A stretch of 64,000 bases of DNA from Mesodorylaimus sp. YZB2_4 (Eukaryota > Nematoda > Enoplea > Dorylaimida > Dorylaimidae), in contig JASANH010001319.1 of NCBI GenBank assembly GCA_030248295.1, forward strand, positions 248,001 to 312,000. Reading direction: 5' to 3'. The position numbers and the translations under genes were made by a program. The notes under the pieces were generated by a model, which saw only the letters and a list, made by a program, of their open reading frames with translations, was not told the DNA's origin and did no database searches. Every line of letters starts with the position of its first letter. The first letter of the stretch is position 1. This document shows positions 56,632 to 64,000 of this stretch, piece by piece.

Positions 56632-58221
56632 CTACCTCTCTTTTCCAATTTTTTCTGTTTTCTTTTGCCTTCGATAAGCCTCAATGACCCTTTTCCGTTC
56701 TTCTTCCAGAAGTCTTTGCTTAGCCGCATCATCGCATTTAATCGTGCCATCATTCTCGTACCGCTTCTTGTTGTCAATATTGAACATTGCTGCTGATCCT
56801 TCCAATTGCTTTTTCAATAGTAAATCTTTCGAACCAGCTTTTGGCAAATTTCCTTCCGACTTTTTCACTTTGTTTGGCAAAGCGGTCAAATGAGGAGGCT
56901 CATCAACACGTTCGCCAAATAGGATAACTTCTGCAAGAAAAAATCGGAATTCAAATAAATCTTTAAAAAACAAAGATTAGAATAATACGAGACAGAAGAG
57001 CTGACAGTGAGAAAGCCAAGGGGGGAACAACTTTTTTTGGCCCACGAACTCTACACCGCTTTTAAAATACTTGCAATAGAAGACTATTACAATATACTTG
57101 CAATATTTTTAAGACTTTCTTACATTGACACTGAGAATTTTTGTGTTTTTCGCAACCCGTTTAAAAAGCAAGGGACTTTTAGAAATAGGCCACCTGCACA
57201 TGCCCCTACGCTGATGTTACTCAGCCATGTCCGAAATATAGCCAGGTATCTTACCTCGCATGTACAACGGATCCAGGTCGTCACGATCTAATTTTTTCTT
57301 CCTTTTCTTTTCTTTCCTCACCAACGCCTTCTTCTTCTTTTGTGCTTTCTTCTCCGCGTTTAAATCTTCGTTTGTTTTCTCTCGCTTCTTTTCTTTTTGA
57401 TCAATCACGTCGTCTTGATCGAATTTTTGTTGTTTTCGCTTCGAATCAATTTCATCGTTGCCATCCTCTCCGCGACGTCGCCTCGATTTTTTTTCTTCGC
57501 TTACGAGTTTTAAAACATCCGTTGGCTCAAACCCGACCAAGCCATATTTGATCTAAAAATATGATGCACAGTTTTCAGGGAAAATATTTTACAAGCAAAC
57601 CAGTAAGTTTTTTGAAACCTTAGTTAATTGGTCGTTGACATAATCGTGCGTACTGCGTTGAACACGATTTAAAAATTGTTTATCCGTTTCCCAACTCTTT
57701 CTTTCATATCCTTCCATAAGATTCGGATCTGACTTTTCTAAAAAGATGCGTCTTGGAAAAATGTAGGTCACCTAAATAACTGCCTCCTTCGAAAAACTTT
57801 CGCCCTACAATCTGAGATCAGTGTATTTCATTTTTTTATAAAAATTCTGCTTTCGGGAGATGGAACAATTGGATTATACTGTAATTATACTTTTTTGTTT
57901 CATCGCCGCAGTTCGGTCGTCCGGTTGCCTCAAAAATAATTCACGAAACGATTTAGGAATTTCTTGCTCATCGTCTTTCGGTGGTAGATTCTTTCGTCTA
58001 AAATTTAGGTAGGGTACATCTATACACATCATGCAAGAGCGAAAAAATTTCCAGCTCATAAAGCAACGAAAAAAGAAAAGAATACTGTACAGTAACTCTA
58101 TAAAAATGCTACAGTATTAAAACAAAGCTTACAAATTCTTTGATTGAAGGTCGGAATTGGAATTGAATGGATCGACCGATTTTAATTTCTTTCTATTCTT
58201 GCTTTTGATTTTACGAGGCAT
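56632..58221 (-). CDS. CCDC137: CCDC137-like basic coiled-coil protein
   Basis: Nucleolar or chromosome-periphery basic protein family of poorly defined molecular role. Exons: 58221-58133, 57997-57891, 57737-57619, 57552-57255, 56930-56632. All are in phase, 303 residues, close to human CCDC137 (about 289). It starts MPRKIKSKNRKKLKSVDPF. The family block DDEQEIPKSFRELF matches the EQEIPFRLREI region of the human protein. Then comes a segment with KSWETDKQFLNRVQRSTHDY, like the GESDGAYIHRMQQ region. A long Lys/Glu/Arg-rich coiled coil follows (KKAQKKKKALVRKEKKRKKK). The end has VILFGERVDEPPHLTALP and RLLEEERKRVIEAYRRQKK. The exon 3 acceptor (TTTTTAG at 57738-57739) was chosen by phase over an upstream AG. 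Confidence 0.85.
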
Positions 58222-61053
58222 TTTTACACAAAAATATTAGGCTGCAAAATATCTGCATAAAGGGAGCGAAAGCATAGTTCTGTACTATCTCCCTCCATTC
58301 TACGCTGGTTTACATTGACTTTTCCCGCTGTCTTGCAGACAATCACAAGAAAGAGGGATGAGTGGCGCGTTTTTCAAAACGTGATTTTTCGTCCTCTTGT
58401 CATCGTCCACTGACTTGAGTGTTGTAACATTACTGAGAAGGAACATAGATATAAGCTCGTTGCCACCCAGCGGATCAGATAACAAGTAAATACAGCAAGT
58501 GTGTGCAGTACTGTGCTGTGAGCTGGAATAGCCGGAGAACATTATTCTTTGAAAGAGAATCCAAATTCAGCATGCTTGTGTAACCAGTCCTGGGAGGTCT
58601 AGGAGGGAGGTTGCCGACGAAACAAACACTTCGACCGCAGCTGTCTGGCTGGCCCACAGTATTACGCGAACTCGTCTGGTAGGATCATCGGTAGCTGTAT
58701 GTCTGGTATAAGCACCAAAAGATCATCTCACTGTCAGTCTGTCACGCGCATCTTAAGCGCTGTCCGCGAACACCTAAAAGAATCGCTGTTCGGTAGGTAT
58801 ACCTACATCAAGCATAATTGCTGAAGGTACATCGCGCAGCTGAAAGTTTGTGTTACAAACAGAATACCAAGCGAAGGGTATGGTATCGTTGGCTGTTGCA
58901 ACTGCATTTGCAGCATGGAACTACGATGCGCATGTTAAGGCAGTCCTTCGTATTGCGCTTATGCAGGTACCGTAATTCGTGCTTATAGTAAAACTCTTGC
59001 TGTATTTAGGTCAGGTTCCTCTGAACTAAGGTTGTTGGAAGGCAAAACAGCAAAGCAAAGCTGTAGTACACTGGCTGTGCACATTATTGTGGAAACCAAA
59101 CCATACAAACAGATGCGTGATGCCAATGCCTAATGGAAGTGTTTTTTTACTGCACACCCAAGCAACTAGAGCGGGACTGATGCAACATAAGAAGGAATTC
59201 TTATGCTGCATCAATGAAAACACAAGAAGGAAGTTTAAGTCTCATCTCGCAATTGCTCTGAAGGAAAAGGCTGTGAAATGAGTTGACAGCAGGCGACAGT
59301 TCCCATTCCCACGATCGTAAAAGGCAAGCTACCGGTTTGCTCGCCAGGCCGTGGGTGCCTCACCCAGTACCGTCGAGTATCAAAATGAAGGGAAGGGAGC
59401 CAAACAAGTAGACTAACAGGGCCGGGGTCTAAATCCCTCATCGTTGTCCAAAGAAGTTGGCATTAGGCGTTGGATGCATGTGGAGATGCCCAGAGGGAAA
59501 GCTGTCGTGTCGACCCATGATATCAATGTGTCCTTTGAGCTGTGGCTTAGGTTGAGTCAATCTGCACCGTAAGTTGGGGCTGCCTTCAGACACCACTTGC
59601 TACTTCTTCCTCTTTTCCCTGTTATCTGATCTTCTCGCTGAATGGCGCTTGTGGTCTGGCAGTTTTGTTTCAAAGACCAAGGAGCTCAAATCTTTTAAAG
59701 TGAAGGGGCCTTTCTACATTGCTGCATCAAATTTGAAGAGAGATTTGGGCCGAGTCAATCTGGCTCTTGTAAAAACGCTCTTTTATGATTTCTACGTACT
59801 TTATCTTTTTTTTAATTTTTGTGCGCCGGAGCCCGTTTTTGCCGGCAAGGCTGATCATGTGCTGGGACCACCGCACACAGCAGCGTCCCTCTGCGTGCAC
59901 TAGGAGCATCTCCACGCGAGGGCATCCTGGACTGGACCCCTTTCTCGGACAGTGGCAGGTGGGCTGTGCACCCCGTCGGTGTCCTCCAGCCGAGACTGTC
60001 TTCTCGTTTTGGCTTCCGTCTCCCCACTCGGAGCACCTCGACTGTCACCCACGGCCCAGCGTGCAAGGTCAGGAGTGTTTATGGTTCGCAAACCGACCTC
60101 CATGACCGGGGATCGAACCCGGGACGAGTCCAGCCACTCTCTTCCAAGCAATACGGAGAGACTAATGCCAAACCGCTGCACCACCGCGGCCGCTCCTCCA
60201 GCCATCATGCCATCCCAAGCTGCGTTCTTTTCCATTGCTGTGTATTTCTCATCTTGAAATTTTTTCTCCGTTGCCTCTTCTTCCTTTTGGTCGAGACCGC
60301 TAGAACGTGAAAGAGACGTTGATTGATGTTCCTGAGAGCTTGTAATCAAGGCACTGATAACGAGAACTTATCATAAGCTTGATTAAAAATCATAAATCAC
60401 TTGTTATTCAGACGAGGTTGGCAAATTTTACTTTCATGGCCACGATGTCCGCCACTCCGCACCCGCGTTGCTAAGGGTCCTCAAAATGTCATAAGCCTTT
60501 TCTTTGACATTTCTAGGACGCAGCCAGAAAAATGGCACGAATTACACAGTGCCGTTCGGATTGTAATAAGTAATAAAAGCTTGAAAAATGTCCCTAATAT
60601 GGTTTTTCGTTCGTTCTATAGTTTGACACGTAATTGATACGTTGCCTGAATTCGGCCTTGAGCCAGCAACAATGAGCCCCCGCCCACTTACTGGCCATTC
60701 TCTCATGTACAAAAGTGTTCGAAAAGATTGTATGAAGTAAGCACTACGTCAATAGTGTCATTAGTTTAAGGTGAGCTTGCTATTTTGTCAAGCTCTGACC
60801 TTTTATCAGTGTCCTTTAAATTATTAGAGCTCTTATCACTTCAATTCTTTTCTGTATCGTCCGCATTATAAGCTCGTCACCTCACGCGATTGATCCAGTG
60901 TGCCGCATCGACGTTTCATCCGCTACTCCTCGTCACTAGCGTCATCGCCAACCCACGCGTGTCCGACTCTTCGTCATAGTGCCACGACTGGCACTCATTC
61001 CCTTAAGTGGTGTTATCAGTCTCTTATCACCAAGCTTAACTGACTCCCACCAG
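58222..61053. other. Intergenic with SINE-like repeats
   Basis: No protein-coding exon was recognised. Opposed open frames at 59780-60350 come from a GC-rich repeat and a tRNA-derived SINE, listed separately. A B-box-like GGTCTAAATCCC lies near 59426. The last few hundred bases should hold the astacin promoter. Confidence 0.5.
60040..60200 (-). repeat. tRNA-derived SINE with A and B boxes
   Basis: Read on the minus strand: GCGGCCGCGGTGGTGCAGCG (A-box region), then GTCTCTCCGTATTGCTTGGA, then CCCGGGTTCGATCCCCGG, a perfect T-arm with B box near 60107-60124. The first 65 bases match the fragment at 25520-25605. A body of about 60 bases follows the B box toward 60040. Confidence 0.75.
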
Positions 61054-61962
61054 ATGCCCTTTTCCGCTAATCTCACACTCCTCTTCCATCTTCTTTTCCA
61101 ACCCCAATTTCCTAACCGCCAATCACCAGCACTGCAATCCGACTTTCCCAGTCCAACTATCAGTGGACTCATAAAAGGTCGAGACCCGTCATTTACCATT
61201 GATCACTATCGATTCGGTGACGGCTGCGATCTGAACATATTTGACGACGATACTTGTTCCAAAAAATCGATACCTGATCAATCGATGAAGCAGACGAGCA
61301 AGCGAAATTCACTTCGATGTCGCCTATGGTTATGGCCTGATCGTACTGTTCCATTCAAACTGACCGTAAGAAATCCATCCATTATCGAGAAATTCAGAGA
61401 GGCCATCGACGAGCTCAATGATCTCGGCTGCATCACCTTTTATCAATTAATCGATGCCGATGGAATCAATCGATATATAGCACAACGTAAAAAATATTTG
61501 CTTGTGCAAGAAGTCGAGCCCAAGCCAGGCCGAAGTTGTCAAGCATCGCTGGGCTCGATTGGTCGACGTCCGCATTTGGACTTGAGTCATGTCTGTACCA
61601 AAGGTCAGATCCTACATGAACTCATGCACGTGCTGGGATTCGCTCATGAACATCAACGACCCGATCGCGATCGATACGTCAGAATTCAATGCGAGCATGT
61701 CATGCCTAACGTTAGTCAAGATTTTCGACGACTTAGACAAGAAGTGATCAGTACTGATTTGGAAGGTGATCGATATGACTTTCAATCGATAATGCATTAT
61801 CGATTAAATCACTTTTCGATCGATGGGCATAGGACGATCGAACCAGTGAATATTGATAATATACGAAATGCTGGAGTGAAGGAAGAAGAGATAGGGCAAA
61901 TGCGGGCACTGAGTGAAGGCGATATCAGGAGAATCAGAAAACTGTATCAGTGTCACAATTGA
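61054..61962 (+). CDS. Astacin-family zinc metalloprotease, secreted
   Basis: Extracellular or secreted zinc endopeptidase (M12A). Single exon, 302 residues from ATG 61054. The frame stays open upstream without another ATG. The N-terminus MPFSANLTLLFHLLFQPQF looks like a signal peptide. The short pro-region contains RFGDGCDLN, which may serve as the astacin FxGD aspartate switch. The protease part begins RCRLWLWPDRTVPFKL. The zinc site is HELMHVLGFAHEHQRPDRD, the full astacin signature with three His and the catalytic Glu. The Met-turn is SIMHYRLNHFS. Cysteines sit at LGCITFY, GRSCQAS, SHVCTKG, IQCEHV and the final LYQCHN, consistent with the domain's disulfides plus one extra. There is no EGF, CUB or ShK domain after the protease, so it is a minimal astacin. 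The substrate is unknown. Confidence 0.93.
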   Translation: MPFSANLTLLFHLLFQPQFPNRQSPALQSDFPSPTISGLIKGRDPSFTIDHYRFGDGCDLNIFDDDTCSKKSIPDQSMKQTSKRNSLRCRLWLWPDRTVPFKLTVRNPSIIEKFREAIDELNDLGCITFYQLIDADGINRYIAQRKKYLLVQEVEPKPGRSCQASLGSIGRRPHLDLSHVCTKGQILHELMHVLGFAHEHQRPDRDRYVRIQCEHVMPNVSQDFRRLRQEVISTDLEGDRYDFQSIMHYRLNHFSIDGHRTIEPVNIDNIRNAGVKEEEIGQMRALSEGDIRRIRKLYQCHN

Positions 61963-62219
61963 TATTGTATCACTTACGACAAGGCGACGTCTTAAGTATC
62001 TCTGCTTGGTATCTGACTGGCGTTTTTCTTTTCGTTTTGATTCATCTAGTCTACTGTACAAATGTATATTCTTGCAAATACCACACATAAAATGCGTGTA
62101 TCTGATTCCGAACCTTAATTTTAATGTTTCAGCTCGTTCTTCTACACCACTCTTGACTTTCATGACTCCGCTATACCTTCGCCATGCAACCAATTTGACA
62201 TGATAAAACACGCTTTACA

Positions 62220-63863
62220 TTACTTCTTCACAACGACCATCAAGCCATCACCAATGGTCAATAGTTCTGCCCAGACTCTGGTGTCATTTGCGATTTTAGC
62301 ATTCAAGGTATTGATGACGCCAGTAGAAGTGGTGCGATCGTTCGGGTTTGCCTGGACCACACTGCCGCCCCATAATGTCTATAATAAACTGCCTAAATTA
62401 CCCAACTATCAGTGACCTGTCCATGGCATTACATTATCAATAGTGATTATGCCTTTGGGGCGCAATAAGGTCAGGCATTGCTCGTAGTAGTTGTCGTAGT
62501 TGGTCTTGTCAGCATCGATGAAACAGAAGTCATATGTGCCCGATTGACCTTGACGAATCAGATCATCTGGAACGATTATAACGCTGTACAATCAGGGATA
62601 AGAGGGCTCATAACAAGCTTGATAATAATGTCACTGATAACTGGCTGATACAAGCTAACAGCTGATGAGACCTGCAAAACTTGAAAGATCTAGTGTATAT
62701 TCCAAGGTAAGATATCGAGAACTGATAGTGATAACATGCGGTTAGCATAAATTATGAAAGTGGTAGCGAGGTAGCAAGACGCAAGAGCAAAGTAGCCAAG
62801 GCCTGCAAAAGAATGCCTAAGCGGCAATAGAAACCTGCATTGCTATCCCGACCCCTACTGCTAAGGTGAGCCATCATCTTACCCATAGTTTCCTTCGCCG
62901 GTCTGATTCTAATGTCCATTTTATTCAGTACACCAGCCTGAAAAATTACCGAAATCGATTTTTAGATGTGATCAGATAGTCGGCCACTTACAGCCTGCGC
63001 ATATCGCTTCCCAATCTGATTCCAATAGGAATCAGTTACGTCCATTCCAACCACTGTGCCATCGTTAGATACAGCCAGGGCCGATCCAATGCCACTGAAT
63101 CCAGCAAACAGACCTGCAAGAAATGGTGCAACCAATCTGGAAAAAAGAAATCTCTGGAAACTTGATAGAGAAAAGCAAGGTTCACGATTGCTGCCCCTGA
63201 TCAAGAGTCCATGTAGTACATAAATGTCGGAGGTCAAAATTTTGAATTTCTCCTCGCTATATTGACACTTTCACAGTCTCTGCGCTCGAACAATAAAGAC
63301 ATGCATGCATACTGTGCAAGTCTTAAACCGATAAGACGAACACTTCTACTGAATCAAAGCGAGTGTTTAGACAATATATCTGCGGCTGAAACATCAACCC
63401 TGAAACGGTTGAGGCTTCCTAGCCACGGAAGCATCCTTCCCCGCTCGCCACGGCCCGCACAACTGTGGGGTCACGATTGCAAATTTCGATTTCTAAGATT
63501 CTTTCTCCCAACGACGACTGAAAATAGGAAAGTGATAGTAGTAGTGGCCATCATACCAACATCCAAGGCCTTCCGACCGCCAATGGCTCGAATGAGTAGC
63601 ATATTCAGACTGACCACTTCCGGCGCACCTGTCATACCACCGCCAGGCAATCTAATTGATTCCTACAAATCGTATCAGCGCGCAGAATGACAGAAAATCA
63701 GTGTTTCGGAGACATGTAAGCCAAGACCAAAAAGCCGAAAAATAAAGTTTCCTTGCACTTACTTCCAGCACACGTTCATGTTCAGGTGACAATTGAGTAC
63801 TGTGAGTCCAAGCGTAACGAGTTACTGGATTGGTCGAATAGTAACTTTTCCCAACACTCCATC
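62220..63863 (-). CDS. SAM-dependent O-methyltransferase (CCoAOMT/COMTD1 type), 5' end incomplete
   Basis: Methylates small catechol-like or other hydroxyl substrates using S-adenosylmethionine and a divalent cation. Exons in coding order: 63863-63763, 63662-63557, 63113-62992, 62937-62883, 62566-62433, 62378-62220. All are in phase. Visible motifs are [40 protein letters not shown] and [18 protein letters not shown] (SAM-binding motif I; the exon junction falls inside the glycine). Then come [46 protein letters not shown] (metal-binding Asp) and [15 protein letters not shown]. The end is [14 protein letters not shown]. An open acceptor (TTTTTCAG) precedes 63863, so at least one upstream exon lies in the last 140 bases or beyond the window. 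One intron (62379-62432) is only 54 bases. Confidence 0.9.
63360..63460. repeat. Dispersed repeat family 'GGCTGAAACATCAACC', copy 4
   Basis: Contains CTGCGGCTGAAACATCAACC, GGTTGAGGCTTCCTAGCCA and CGCTCGCCACGGCCCG. It is more diverged than copies 2 and 3. It is intronic in the O-methyltransferase gene. Confidence 0.7.
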
Positions 63864-64000
63864 CTGAAAAACCAAGCTTTTTGCCAGAGTTTACATATAC
63901 TGTACATAGTTGTATAGTGCAGCAGCTCTCCCACCGTTTTGAGCAATAGAAACTTTTGTCACTTGATAAATTATAAATAAGGCAAATATCATATTGCAAA

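Noticed and set aside
57738-57776. Longer exon 3 of the CCDC137-like gene starting after an upstream TTTAG
   Set aside because: That acceptor does not keep phase with exon 2; the TTTTTAG at 57738-57739 does.
62379-62432. Use of the GTCACT donor and read-through ending WTGH in the O-methyltransferase
   Set aside because: The GTAATG donor at 62432 with acceptor at 62379 gives [11 protein letters not shown] and the family C-terminus in phase.

Overview
The window is 64 kb of animal nuclear DNA. Genes are split by GT-AG introns (acceptors mostly TTTCAG or TTTTAG), intergenic stretches are gene-poor, and there are many small DNA-transposon remnants, tRNA-like repeats and homopolymer runs. The best lineage clue is the TIA-1/TIAR-family gene. 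Its RRM2 tail reads [19 protein letters not shown] and its RRM3 ends in CSWGK, which I recall as closer to nematode TIAR than to vertebrate TIAR. Runs of 24 G also recall nematode genomes. A KDM3-type demethylase, which I do not recall in Caenorhabditis, would suggest an early-branching nematode (Dorylaimia/Enoplea). The species assignment is inference only.

Layout. 1-5.95 kb: no recognisable gene, some short-motif arrays. 5.99-13.6 kb (+): TIAR-like RNA-binding protein in nine exons, with a dead Tc1-type element in its third intron. 14.9-20.6 kb (-): molybdenum cofactor sulfurase in six exons. 20.6-25.9 kb: no gene seen. 25.9-26.5 kb (-): coding-looking exons I could not name. 26.8-34.0 kb (+): mitochondrial dicarboxylate carrier (SLC25A10 type) with two alternative terminal exons. 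34.5-42.4 kb and 43.0-52.7 kb (-): two tandem KDM3/JMJD1-type histone demethylase genes with matching exon plans. 53.0-53.7 kb (+): single-exon PRELI-domain protein, divergent from the second KDM3 gene. 54.6-55.9 kb: broken mariner element with both terminal repeats and TA flanks. 56.6-58.2 kb (-): CCDC137-like basic protein. 61.0-62.0 kb (+): single-exon astacin metalloprotease. 62.2-63.9 kb (-): SAM-dependent O-methyltransferase (CCoAOMT/COMTD1 type), probably cut at its 5' end by the window.

The genes do not form an operon or a shared pathway. They are mostly housekeeping functions: RNA regulation, Moco maturation, mitochondrial metabolite and lipid handling, chromatin and nucleolar proteins. 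Exon boundaries were worked out by hand from splice sites, reading phase and family similarity. All listed junctions are phase-consistent except where stated. The most interesting observations are the duplicated last exon of the carrier, the tandem KDM3 pair, the TIAR-like gene with no RRM1, and an apparent 26-nt intron.
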